A DNA stretch of 14,873 nucleotides, from assembly GCA_040387055.1 (NCBI GenBank), contig JAZKEM010000275.1, forward strand, positions 1 to 14,873, read 5' to 3'. The position numbers were made by a program, and so were the translations under genes. The notes below the pieces were generated by a model. The model searched no databases and was not told the origin of the DNA. It was given only the letters and a program-made list of their open reading frames with translations. This document shows, in pieces, positions 1 to 6,848 of this stretch (positions are counted from its first letter, which is position 1; every line of letters begins with the position of its first letter). This DNA comes from Stenotrophobium sp040387055 (lineage in GTDB: Bacteria > Pseudomonadota > Gammaproteobacteria > Nevskiales > Nevskiaceae).

Positions 1-10
1 TGCGGTCGAG

Positions 11-232
11 CTATTTGAGGAAGAGCACGGTCGTCATCAATAGGGCAATAACGAGGACTGCCATCCAGACATAGTCAGGCAGCCAAAATTGCCACTTGCC
101 GCGCATTTTCTGGACTTCTTCATGTGTGAATTTGTGTCCGCAATTTTTACAAAACCTATCGCCGTGCCCTACGCCCTTCTTGCATGTCGGGCATTTATAA
201 ATGTCATGCCAGCTTTGGGACGAGTACCACAT
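11..232 (-). CDS. Small tail-anchored zinc-ribbon membrane protein
   Basis: I do not recognise a named family. The 73-residue product has a zinc-ribbon knuckle pair, CPTC at residues 14-17 and CKNC at 28-31, separated by a short basic loop. A charged linker follows, then one hydrophobic helix at about residues 54-72 that ends one residue before the stop. This is the layout of a tail-anchored inner-membrane protein with the zinc ribbon in the cytoplasm. It lies 17 bases downstream of the actin-like ATPase gene on the same strand, so the two probably share a transcript. The start is uncertain: ATG at 232 avoids overlap but has no clear ribosome-binding site. An in-frame ATG at 286 would add 18 residues and overlap the upstream gene. 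It is not a ParR-like ribbon-helix-helix protein. A role as membrane anchor or partner of the actin-like protein is inference. Confidence 0.7.
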   Translation of the reverse strand: MWYSSQSWHDIYKCPTCKKGVGHGDRFCKNCGHKFTHEEVQKMRGKWQFWLPDYVWMAVLVIALLMTTVLFLK

Positions 233-249
233 CGATCTGCAAGCGTAAT

Positions 250-1263
250 TTAAGCAGCCGGCCAGAGATGCTGTCCATACTTCCAATAACCACTTACGTT
301 ATTCAGTCGCGCATCCACATCAGCAGGCATTGGCAACACTTCACCTTCAAGCAAGGGCGCCAAAAGCGGAGCTAGCGCAGCGCCGCCGCCGCCAGTAATC
401 ACAATCGCGTCGATATCCCAATCATCAGCCCAAAGGCGATTCACTTCGGTGGAGATACGTACCGCGAGTTGTTGGAATGCTTGCTGTACATAGCCGGTGA
501 GATCGTAGCGCTTGCCTTTGATTTTGATGTTGCCGCGGGTAACGGCTTCATACAGGCGATACAACTCAATCGTTACGCCGCTTTTTTCTTGCAGCAGGTG
601 TGCGATAGCGGTGTACGCAGCAGAGATGCCGGAGTCACTACTCAAGCTGCCGCGTTCAGAGAACTTGGTTTTTTCGCTGATGGTGTAGTCGGCGGTGCGG
701 AAGCCGATGTCGATGATGCCGATCTTTTCGGTGAGAAAACGTTGGCTCGACGGTTTGCCGAAATCATTCAGCATCAGATTAAACATGCTGCCGAAAGGCT
801 GCGGAATGACGCGCACGCGATCAATCAGGAGGTTTTTATCTTTGCGCTCGCCGTTGGGCATGATCAAGGTGATCTGGTGACGAGCTTGCAGCAGCGTCGT
901 CAGACTATCTTTGTAGCGGCGGAAAAAATTGATCGGCAGGCCGGTGACAAGGCGTACTGGGTCGCCGTCGTCTGCATAAGGCGCTAATGCAGTGAGCGCG
1001 AGCGTTTTGGCGTACTGAATCAAAAACTGGTTCTGATCGAGCGTGAAACCGCGGCCGCGACTCTGGGTTTCGGCGAGTTCGCCAACAAAGTAACCCTGGC
1101 CACCGTATTCAATGTGTCGAGGATGCTGTGAGGCGCCGGGCAGCAGTACATCTGTAAATTGCACCTCAGTGGCTTCGCCCACGACAGATTTAAAAACCTG
1201 GAATTGACGACCATCCGTGGCTTTGGTGTAACCAAAACCGATATCTGCACCGAGTACTTTCAC
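250..1263 (-). CDS. ParM/StbA/Alp-type actin-like ATPase
   Basis: The 337-residue protein has the three nucleotide-binding signatures of the actin/Hsp70 fold. Phosphate-1 is GADIGFGYTKA at residues 5-15, phosphate-2 is IGIIDIGFRTADY at 181-193 (Asp185), and the adenosine motif is IVITGGGG at 287-294. Length and N-terminus fit the ParM/StbA and Alp (actin-like protein) family, whose known members polymerise with ATP and often segregate plasmids. The start is GTG at 1263, supported by AAGGGGG at 1270-1276 six bases upstream. No parR gene and no tandem parC-like repeats are visible beside it, and the surroundings look chromosomal. Plasmid segregation is therefore not a safe assignment: it could be a resident cytoskeletal filament or the relic of an integrated element. 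It probably forms an operon with the zinc-ribbon membrane protein downstream. Confidence 0.87.
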   Translation of the reverse strand: MKVLGADIGFGYTKATDGRQFQVFKSVVGEATEVQFTDVLLPGASQHPRHIEYGGQGYFVGELAETQSRGRGFTLDQNQFLIQYAKTLALTALAPYADDGDPVRLVTGLPINFFRRYKDSLTTLLQARHQITLIMPNGERKDKNLLIDRVRVIPQPFGSMFNLMLNDFGKPSSQRFLTEKIGIIDIGFRTADYTISEKTKFSERGSLSSDSGISAAYTAIAHLLQEKSGVTIELYRLYEAVTRGNIKIKGKRYDLTGYVQQAFQQLAVRISTEVNRLWADDWDIDAIVITGGGGAALAPLLAPLLEGEVLPMPADVDARLNNVSGYWKYGQHLWPAA

Positions 1264-1290
1264 AGCCGACCCCCTTCTAATTTTGTCGAG

Positions 1291-1319
1291 TTTCTAACAC
1301 GGCCTACGTAGGCGGTCAA
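1291..1319 (-). promoter_or_regulatory. Predicted sigma-70 promoter of the actin-like gene
   Basis: On the minus strand TTGACC (1319-1314) is followed, after a 17-base spacer, by TAGAAA (1296-1291). Transcription would start near 1284, giving a leader of about 20 bases that contains the AAGGGGG ribosome-binding site. The -35 is close to consensus; the -10 matches at four of six positions. Confidence 0.5.
1302..1313. promoter_or_regulatory. Perfect 12-bp palindrome, possible operator
   Basis: GCCTACGTAGGC is a perfect 12-bp palindrome. It lies inside the spacer of the predicted promoter of the actin-like gene, directly next to the -35 hexamer. That is where a repressor dimer would block RNA polymerase. 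The cognate regulator is not identifiable here. Confidence 0.4.
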
Positions 1320-1367
1320 AGCGCGCCCTTGTCAGTTTGGTATCAGAACTTCACTGGCGAACAACGC

Positions 1368-1757
1368 TTACTGGCTTAGATGCGCCAGCGTGTGGCCCGC
1401 CTGCTCCCAATTTTGCCCGTCGAAATCTTCATAAGTGACGTGTTCAATGGTGCCTGCATCAATGCAGCGCAGGCTTACCGAAAACCCATCTGGATTCGAG
1501 CGTGGCACATAAAACGATTTGATGCCGCAGATTTTGCAGAACAGATGCTTGGCGACGCCAGTGTTGAAGGTGTAAGTGCTGATCTGATTGCGGCCGCTGA
1601 GCAACTTGAAATCGGCCGCCGCGACAATCAGATGCTCAAAGCCGGTGCGTGCACACATCGAGCAGTTGCAGCGCTGTACGGTGACACGCGCAGGCGCACG
1701 CACCTCAAACTTCACAGCGCCACAATGACAACCGCCTGAGTGCGTAATCTTTTCCAT
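1368..1757 (-). CDS. GFA/CENP-V-fold zinc protein
   Basis: The 129-residue product shows the cysteine pattern of the GFA family (Gfa, glutathione-dependent formaldehyde-activating enzyme fold). CHCGAVKFEV lies near the N-terminus, CNCSMC at about residues 31-36, and FCKICGIKSFYVPRSNPDG in the second half. These cysteines bind structural and catalytic zinc in characterised members. Most family members are of unknown substrate, and glutathione-formaldehyde activity should not be assumed. The gene is 43 bases downstream of the ABC permease on the same strand, so it may be the last cistron of the metal-uptake operon, but a functional link is not shown. The ribosome-binding site is weak. Confidence 0.88.
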   Translation of the reverse strand: MEKITHSGGCHCGAVKFEVRAPARVTVQRCNCSMCARTGFEHLIVAAADFKLLSGRNQISTYTFNTGVAKHLFCKICGIKSFYVPRSNPDGFSVSLRCIDAGTIEHVTYEDFDGQNWEQAGHTLAHLSQ

Positions 1758-1800
1758 TGCTCTGCTCGACTTTGCTTTGGGCAGGGGTGTGTGCCTTAGC

Positions 1801-2586
1801 TTAGCGAAGGAAGCGCCTCACTGTCGCCGTGAGTAATACCAGTGCTGCAAGTGCCACCACAATGAACGGCCCGGCTGGAAAATCGAAAGGCACTGACAGC
1901 CACAAGCCCAATGCATAACCGCCCGCGCCGATGGCATAGCCCACGGGTAGACCTTTGCGATTGCTCAGGCCATGCGTCGCGAGTGCGGGCAGGATCAGCG
2001 TTGCGAATACCAAATACACGCCGACCAACTGCACCGATGCGGTGACGACAGCGGCAAACAAAAAATAGAACGCTGCTGGGCGTGATTGCGCCCACAGAAA
2101 CCAAACAGCAAGCACCGCAGCGTAAAGCAGGGCGACTGGCCAAAGCTGCGCCATATTGGTCCAGAGAATTTGTCCTGCGAGTAGCTCCTGCATGTGCTCA
2201 GCGCCATGCGGGTTGCCGGTGAGTACCAGAATCGCAACGCAGGCTGACAGCACGTACAGGCTGCCGATCAGTGCTTCTTGCAACTTGCGAAAATGACGCT
2301 CAGTCCACGTGAGTAGCGCAGCGGCCAGCAGCGCCGCAATGCCAGCGGCGATTTGCGAGCGCCAGTCGCCACCTTCATCAGGTGCGAGGCCTGCNNNNNN
2401 NNNNCCTGCGGCGCCGGCGATGATGACGCCGAGCGCCGCGACCTGCGCGATGGTGAGGTCAATAAAAATGATGCCTCGCTCAAGAACTTTGCGTCCCAAC
2501 AGGACGTGCGTCGAGACCACCAGCAAACCTGCCAGTAGCGGTGGGCCGAGTAAGGACCAGTCGAAATGAAAGTCGGCGAGGCTCAT
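1801..2586 (-). CDS. ABC-3 family metal (Zn/Mn) transporter permease
   Basis: This multi-span membrane protein of the ZnuB/TroC (ABC-3) family moves metal delivered by a periplasmic binding protein across the inner membrane. It shows several long hydrophobic helices and family-like stretches such as GIIFIDLTIAQVAALGV near residues 38-54, EALIGSLYVLSA and NPHGAEHMQELLAGQILW. The start is two bases after the stop of the binding-protein gene, with AAGGA upstream, so translation is probably coupled. A run of ten N interrupts the gene, yet both sides stay in the same frame. Removing the N run plus a five-base duplicated flank gives an uninterrupted protein of 256 residues. No ATPase gene lies in the cluster; it must be encoded elsewhere if the importer works. 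Zinc is the most likely substrate, manganese is possible. Confidence 0.9.
   Translation of the reverse strand: MSLADFHFDWSLLGPPLLAGLLVVSTHVLLGRKVLERGIIFIDLTIAQVAALGVIIAGAAXXXXAGLAPDEGGDWRSQIAAGIAALLAAALLTWTERHFRKLQEALIGSLYVLSACVAILVLTGNPHGAEHMQELLAGQILWTNMAQLWPVALLYAAVLAVWFLWAQSRPAAFYFLFAAVVTASVQLVGVYLVFATLILPALATHGLSNRKGLPVGYAIGAGGYALGLWLSVPFDFPAGPFIVVALAALVLLTATVRRFLR
2395..2404. other. Assembly gap of 10 N inside the permease gene
   Basis: Ten N lie between two copies of CCTGC (2390-2394 and 2405-2409). Deleting 15 bases, the N run plus one copy, keeps the reading frame. The gap is therefore probably an unmerged short overlap rather than missing sequence. Confidence 0.75.
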
Positions 2587-2588
2587 GA

Positions 2589-3503
2589 TTATTTTTTTCC
2601 TTGAAGTGCAGTGAGTAGACGATCCAATGTCACGTCAAATAAGCCAAACAAATCATCGGTGCCTGCAACGCCGCCAACGCTGAAGGGCAATTCAACCGTT
2701 GGAATATTGGCATGCTCTGAGAGCCAATCTGCTGGGCGTCGATCCTGATACGCCGCAAACACCACCATTTTTGCTGGCTTGGTTTTGAGTGTGGCGAGTA
2801 CGTCTTCAAGATGGGCTGCGCTGGGTGGAATGCCGGGTTTGGGTTCCAGCGTTGCGACTTCTTGCATGCCGAGCCAGCGATACATATACGACCAGCCTTT
2901 GTGCGAGCTAACGACAGCAACGCCGTTCAGTGGTTTGCCCTTGATCGCCCATTTCTGCATCGCTGCAGTCCATTTGAGATTGAACTGCTGATAGCGCTGC
3001 TTGTAGTCGGCAGCGTGAGCAGCATCGACTTCAGCAAACTTGTCTGCCAAACCTTTAGCGACAGCGGCGATGCTATCGGGAGCGGTTTGTACATGCGGAT
3101 TGCCGTAAGCGTGAACATCGCCATCGCTGCGATCCAAACGGCTTGGAACTTCCATCATGCTGATGAAGCGACTGGCCTCGAAGTAACCCGGTGTGCCCGG
3201 ATTTACTTTGGGGTTGTTGCCCTTTTCTGCCAACGGCGGCAGCCAGCCCACTTCCAACTCGGCGCCTGTGCAGACGACCAGATCGGCTTGGCGATACTTG
3301 GCGATCAAGCTTGGGCGCGGTTGGATTTTGTGCACGTCTTGCAGCGCGGTAGTGGCGGCGTAAACGTCGACATTTGCTCCGCCGAGTTCCTTGCTCAGCG
3401 CGGCCCACTCAGGCTCACAAGCAAAAACTTTCAGTGCCGCTTGCGCAGGCAGCGTGAAGCTGGATGCCATCAAGGCAATACTCAATGCGAATATTTTTTT
3501 CAT
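2589..3503 (-). CDS. TroA/ZnuA-type periplasmic metal-binding protein
   Basis: The 304-residue protein begins with a signal peptide, cleaved after AQA at about residue 22, so it is a soluble periplasmic protein and not a lipoprotein. It belongs to the TroA/ZnuA family of ABC-transporter binding proteins. Likely metal ligands are His58 (in QDVHKIQPRPS), His137 or His131 (in GDVHAYGNPHV) and His201 (in SSHKGWSYMY), with an acidic residue near the C-terminus. The long His-rich loop seen in many ZnuA proteins is missing. The start has an excellent AAGGAG six bases upstream. The gene lies between the porin gene (9-base gap) and the permease gene (2-base gap), a tight operon that implies porin, binding protein and permease form one uptake route. 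Zinc is the first choice of substrate. Confidence 0.92.
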   Translation of the reverse strand: MKKIFALSIALMASSFTLPAQAALKVFACEPEWAALSKELGGANVDVYAATTALQDVHKIQPRPSLIAKYRQADLVVCTGAELEVGWLPPLAEKGNNPKVNPGTPGYFEASRFISMMEVPSRLDRSDGDVHAYGNPHVQTAPDSIAAVAKGLADKFAEVDAAHAADYKQRYQQFNLKWTAAMQKWAIKGKPLNGVAVVSSHKGWSYMYRWLGMQEVATLEPKPGIPPSAAHLEDVLATLKTKPAKMVVFAAYQDRRPADWLSEHANIPTVELPFSVGGVAGTDDLFGLFDVTLDRLLTALQGKK

Positions 3504-3512
3504 GGCCGCTCC

Positions 3513-4877
3513 TTAAAACTGATGCGCTGGGTGTGAGCCCAGGCTGAAGATGTATTGCAGGAAGACTTGGTTATCCACGTCTTGATTCGGACGCGATTGA
3601 TCGCGACTGAATTGCAAACGGAAACGACTGAACTCGCTATTGGAGAAATCCACCATCGCGCTGTAACGCTGCGGGTGGCCGCTGTTGTCGGCCATGGTTT
3701 CGAGTGAAGTGCCTGCGACAGCATTGTCCAGCGTGTTGTCTGCACTCAACCAGTCGTAACGCACACCGGCGCGCCAACGTGGCATGAACTGATACACGCC
3801 TTGCACGTAGAAGCCGCGCTGATTGCCTTTGTAGTTGCTGCTGTCAGCGCTGCCATCCGGGTCATAAACCAATGAGCCGTTTTCTTTGCGATAGAAGAAC
3901 TCTGCCTGCGCAACGAAGTTGGTGACGGATGGATTACCTTGCGGTGCCCATTTGTAAACCGTGTCGAGAATCGTGAGATTGCTGCGGCCGGTGAAGTTGG
4001 TGATGGTGTCTGCGCTGTCCGCACGATTTTCTGCATTGCCGCGTAGATGCGATAAGCCAACACGCCATGAACCGCCTTCGCCTGCATCGCCACCCAAGTG
4101 TGCAAACGCAGTCCAGGCTTTAATGTTGTTGCGATTGTCGCCGCCGGCGGGGAATGCGTCTCCGCGCGTCAGCTCAGAGCCGAGTTCAAGCAGCAGATCG
4201 GTCGGCGCAATCCAACGAACTTGCACGCCATCATCGCCGAGTTGATTGCCAAGCATGGTGCGATACACCAGCGGCGCATCAACAAAATCCCAAGCGTGAG
4301 CGTGTTGATGATTTTGGTAACCGATGTCGGAGAAGAAGCGGCCCATCTTCACCGCAAAGCCCGCGGGCAATGACAGCGTGTTGATGTAAGCCTCTTCAAC
4401 GCCGATGCCGCCTTCCGGAGCAACCGACAACGCGGCCCAGCCGTGGAATTTGTCATCGATGTTGGCTTCAATCGCCAACTCGGTTTCGCCGAGCGACATG
4501 CCTGCTTCGGTGAATCCGGTTTCGTCACCCAATAGATAGCCCGGCACCACTGCAGGCTTATCGTTGCTGAAGTGCGCGTAAGTGCCGTTCAGGATCAGGC
4601 TGATCTTGGGATTAAACGCGTTACCGCTTTGCGCGCTTGCAGCTGCGGGTGGCGGCGTTGCATCGGCCACGGGCGCAGGTTGCGGGGCGGCTTCTGCGGC
4701 TTGCAGTCGCTGTTCCAAACTTTGCAGGCGTTGCTCGTAGCTCTGTTTGAGCTGCTGCATTTCCTGGCGGATTTGCTCTAAATCTTTGCTGCTAGGTGGA
4801 GTTGAGTTATCTGCTGCGTAAGCGGGCGCGCTCAGCATGGCGGCCACGCCCAGTGCTACTAAAGTGGGTTTAAACAT
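3513..4877 (-). CDS. Outer-membrane beta-barrel porin of the metal-uptake operon
   Basis: The 454-residue protein starts with a signal peptide (cleaved after AYA, about residue 21). A coiled-coil segment follows at roughly residues 30-65, rich in Gln, Glu and Leu heptads, then a Pro/Ala linker. The rest has alternating hydrophobic residues typical of a beta barrel. It ends in VFLQYIFSLGSHPAHQF, whose terminal phenylalanine fits the signal read by the Bam insertion machinery. The N-terminal coiled coil followed by a barrel resembles trimeric porins of the OprP/OprO type. The gene is 9 bases upstream of the metal-binding protein gene, so it probably lets the metal or a metal complex cross the outer membrane. 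The ribosome-binding site GAGGA lies just before the ATG. I cannot name a closer family or prove the substrate. Confidence 0.82.
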   Translation of the reverse strand: MFKPTLVALGVAAMLSAPAYAADNSTPPSSKDLEQIRQEMQQLKQSYEQRLQSLEQRLQAAEAAPQPAPVADATPPPAAASAQSGNAFNPKISLILNGTYAHFSNDKPAVVPGYLLGDETGFTEAGMSLGETELAIEANIDDKFHGWAALSVAPEGGIGVEEAYINTLSLPAGFAVKMGRFFSDIGYQNHQHAHAWDFVDAPLVYRTMLGNQLGDDGVQVRWIAPTDLLLELGSELTRGDAFPAGGDNRNNIKAWTAFAHLGGDAGEGGSWRVGLSHLRGNAENRADSADTITNFTGRSNLTILDTVYKWAPQGNPSVTNFVAQAEFFYRKENGSLVYDPDGSADSSNYKGNQRGFYVQGVYQFMPRWRAGVRYDWLSADNTLDNAVAGTSLETMADNSGHPQRYSAMVDFSNSEFSRFRLQFSRDQSRPNQDVDNQVFLQYIFSLGSHPAHQF

Positions 4878-4937
4878 AAATCCTCGTCAATCAAAAACCA
4901 TGAAGCAGCCGCAAAGCGGCCGCCAGTCGTGATGTGA

Positions 4938-5222
4938 TTAGCTGAGGAGTAGAGGTGGGCCGCGGATGGGGGGAGTGGCGGCAGCGACGCGTGCAACCGG
5001 CGTCGACGGGAGTGCAACAGGTTTTTCGTGTTGTAGCGGCAGAACCAGACTGGGCAGCGCCAGCTGTACGGCGCCAGAGTCCAAGCCCTGTGCGTGTAAG
5101 CAGATTTGGCAGGCTTGATCTTGCGCCAGCGCCGGATGTTCAAGCCCATGCGCCACGACCAGCCACTGGCCGAGGGCCAGAGCGATGATCAATAACGATG
5201 TTTTGAGGCTCTTTAAGCGCAT
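4938..5222 (-). CDS. DUF2946-like small exported protein with His/Cys motif
   Basis: The 94-residue protein starts with a basic, then hydrophobic segment (residues 1-24) that could be a signal peptide or membrane anchor. It continues with His25, His29, Cys38, Cys41 and His43 in HGLEHPALAQDQACQICLH, and ends in a proline-rich tail (RGPPLLLS). This resembles DUF2946-type proteins, short exported proteins with a CxxC pair that are often found beside metal-transport genes. The clustered His and Cys suggest metal binding, for example as a periplasmic chaperone or sensor, but no function is established. It is the first gene of the uptake operon, 60 bases ahead of the porin gene, and diverges from dapF. 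Confidence 0.75.
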   Translation of the reverse strand: MRLKSLKTSLLIIALALGQWLVVAHGLEHPALAQDQACQICLHAQGLDSGAVQLALPSLVLPLQHEKPVALPSTPVARVAAATPPIRGPPLLLS

Positions 5223-5230
5223 TGCGGGTG

Positions 5231-5236
5231 ATTGTA
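5231..5236 (-). promoter_or_regulatory. Probable -10 element of the metal-uptake operon
   Basis: TACAAT on the minus strand ends eight bases before the ATG at 5222. Transcription would begin at or one to two bases before the start codon, so the first gene may be leaderless or nearly so. No convincing -35 and no Zur-like palindrome is seen. Confidence 0.35.
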
Positions 5237-5292
5237 CCGGGGTTTGTGAAAGGACAGCGGTGAAAATCGGTGCCTAGGGGGTTCGGGTCTAT

Positions 5293-5298
5293 TAGAAT
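5293..5298 (+). promoter_or_regulatory. Probable -10 element of dapF, leaderless
   Basis: TAGAAT lies six bases before the dapF ATG at 5305, so the predicted transcription start falls on or beside the A of the ATG. No Shine-Dalgarno sequence is present. The -35 region (around 5270-5275) does not match the consensus well. Confidence 0.45.
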
Positions 5299-5304
5299 GC
5301 GGGC

Positions 5305-6144
5305 ATGAAGCTTTCGTTCACTAAAATGCACGGTGCCGGTAACGATTTTGTCGTAATCGACGCCACCCGCACGCCTTTCCGGCCGACGCCGGAGCTGCTC
5401 GCGCGCCTGACCGACCGCCACTTTGGCGTGGGTTGCGATCAGGTTTTGGTGATTGAGCCGGCATCCACGCCGGATGTCGACTTCGATTACCGCATCTATA
5501 ACTCCGATGGTTCCGAGTCTGGCCAGTGTGGCAATGGCTCGCGCTGCTTTGCTCGCTTTGTTCACGACAACGGCTTAAGCAGCAAGGACATCGTTCGGGT
5601 TCGCACGATTACGACGGTATTGGAACTGCAACGGATTGAGGGCGGGTTGGTTCGCGTCAACATGGGTGTGCCGCGCTTGGAGCCGCTCGAAATTCCATTC
5701 AATGCCAGTCCGCGCGCTGCGCTTTATGAGCTGCGTTTGGACGATGGTGCTGAAGTCGAATTTGGCACCGTCAATATGGGTAACCCGCATGCGGTGATTG
5801 AAGTCGCCGATGTGGACAGCGCTGCAGTGGCTGAAATTGGGCAAGCGGTGCAACGCAACCGGGCATTTCCTGAAAGCGTGAACGTTGGTTTCCTACAGAT
5901 TCATGATGCAGGACAGGTATCGTTGCGAGTCTATGAACGCGGCGCTGGCGAAACGCTGGCCTGCGGCACCGGTGCTTGCGCAGCGGTTGTAGCCGGTCGC
6001 TTGTGGGGCAAGCTGGCCGAGAGCGTCGACGTGCGTGTGCGCGGCGGAGCGCTCAAGATTGAGTGGCAAGGGGAAGGGCAGCCTGTGTGGATGACCGGGC
6101 CAGCCGAAACGGTATTTTCGGGGGAAATTGAGTGGCAGAACTAA
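5305..6144 (+). CDS. dapF: Diaminopimelate epimerase
   Basis: DapF converts LL-diaminopimelate to the meso form, the precursor of lysine and of the peptidoglycan cross-link, in the cytoplasm. The 279-residue protein has the family N-terminus KMHGAGNDFVVID. Its two catalytic cysteines act as the acid/base pair: Cys75 in SGQCGNGSRCF and Cys220 in ETLACGTGACA. Length is normal for the family. The start is the ATG in front of that N-terminus, and it seems to be read from a leaderless transcript. The end overlaps the start of the DUF484 gene by 13 bases, showing an operon with DUF484 and xerC, an order conserved in many Gammaproteobacteria. Nothing is missing or odd in the protein itself. Confidence 0.98.
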   Translation: MKLSFTKMHGAGNDFVVIDATRTPFRPTPELLARLTDRHFGVGCDQVLVIEPASTPDVDFDYRIYNSDGSESGQCGNGSRCFARFVHDNGLSSKDIVRVRTITTVLELQRIEGGLVRVNMGVPRLEPLEIPFNASPRAALYELRLDDGAEVEFGTVNMGNPHAVIEVADVDSAAVAEIGQAVQRNRAFPESVNVGFLQIHDAGQVSLRVYERGAGETLACGTGACAAVVAGRLWGKLAESVDVRVRGGALKIEWQGEGQPVWMTGPAETVFSGEIEWQN

Positions 6145-6839
6145 AAAACAAGAAGAGCGAGAAAATCGAAGCGCCGCTTTTGGTTGATGGGCAGGTCGTG
6201 TCTTTTTTGAAAGCTCACCCGGATTTTCTCTCACGCTTTCCAGACTTGTTGGAAACGATTGAGATCAAGCACTCCAGCGGTTCTGCGGTGTCTTTGATTG
6301 AGCGTCAGGTTGATATCTTGCGCGCTAAAAACCAGCGTCTCGAAGATCGTCTTGAGCGCTTGCTGGATGCAGCGCGTGAAAATGAAAAGCGTTCGGACCA
6401 TGTACACAAGCTTGCACGCACATTGATTCGTGCCCCTTCACTCGCTGCCGTCATTGCTGGTTTGCGCCAGTGCATGCGCGATGATTTTGGCGTCGACGAA
6501 GTGTTTGTTGGCTTGAGCCCAACTGCGTTTAAGCGTCACGACATCGATGGCATCACCGTCATCGAAGCCGAAGGCAAAGTGGCTAAGGCCTACGAGAATT
6601 TTTTCCGCACACGTCTCACTGAGTGCGGACCGATTAGCGAGGCTCGCTCCAAGCTGCTGTTCGCAAAAGCTGAAAATATGCCGCAGTCCGCAGCCATTGT
6701 TCCGCTCGAAAAAGAAAAGAATCTCGGCATGCTGGCGTTGGGCAGCAAAGATCCAGAACGCTTCCAGCCGCGTCAGGGCAAGATGTTCCTCGATCTGACC
6801 GCCGAGTTGGTTTCAGCTGCGGTGCGCGCGCGTATCTAG
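6132..6839 (+). CDS. DUF484 (GAF-like) protein
   Basis: The 235-residue protein belongs to the DUF484 family. It opens with a short helical segment containing FLKAHPDFLSRFPDLL (about residues 24-39), then a coiled coil with many Arg, Glu and Leu (about 55-95). The C-terminal domain is likely GAF-like, ending DLTAELVSAAVRAR. No ligand or partner is established for the family. The start is GTG at 6132, inside the end of dapF, with GGGGAAATTGA as ribosome-binding site. The xerC start is only nine bases downstream. The steady position between dapF and xerC suggests a link to chromosome or cell-division processes, but that is inference. Confidence 0.94.
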   Translation: MAELKNKKSEKIEAPLLVDGQVVSFLKAHPDFLSRFPDLLETIEIKHSSGSAVSLIERQVDILRAKNQRLEDRLERLLDAARENEKRSDHVHKLARTLIRAPSLAAVIAGLRQCMRDDFGVDEVFVGLSPTAFKRHDIDGITVIEAEGKVAKAYENFFRTRLTECGPISEARSKLLFAKAENMPQSAAIVPLEKEKNLGMLALGSKDPERFQPRQGKMFLDLTAELVSAAVRARI

Positions 6840-6848
6840 CGCCAGTCG

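Noticed and set aside
469..987. 172-codon plus-strand frame inside the actin-like gene
   Set aside because: Shadow frame of a gene with three conserved nucleotide-binding motifs; no domain of its own.
2811..3536. 241-codon plus-strand frame over the binding-protein gene
   Set aside because: It is antisense to a clear TroA/ZnuA family gene with signal peptide and good ribosome-binding site.
4908..4920. GCCGC-AAA-GCGGC hairpin between the DUF2946-like and porin genes
   Set aside because: The five-base stem is short and the T-run on the minus strand is about ten bases away, so neither a terminator nor an attenuator is well supported.
5223..5304. Zur or Fur box in the divergent promoter region
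   Set aside because: A zinc-uptake operon makes a Zur site likely, but I see no AT-rich palindrome of the known type here.
5140..5565. 141-codon minus-strand frame across the divergent promoter and dapF
   Set aside because: It overlaps the start of dapF antisense and the DUF2946-like gene; no family features.
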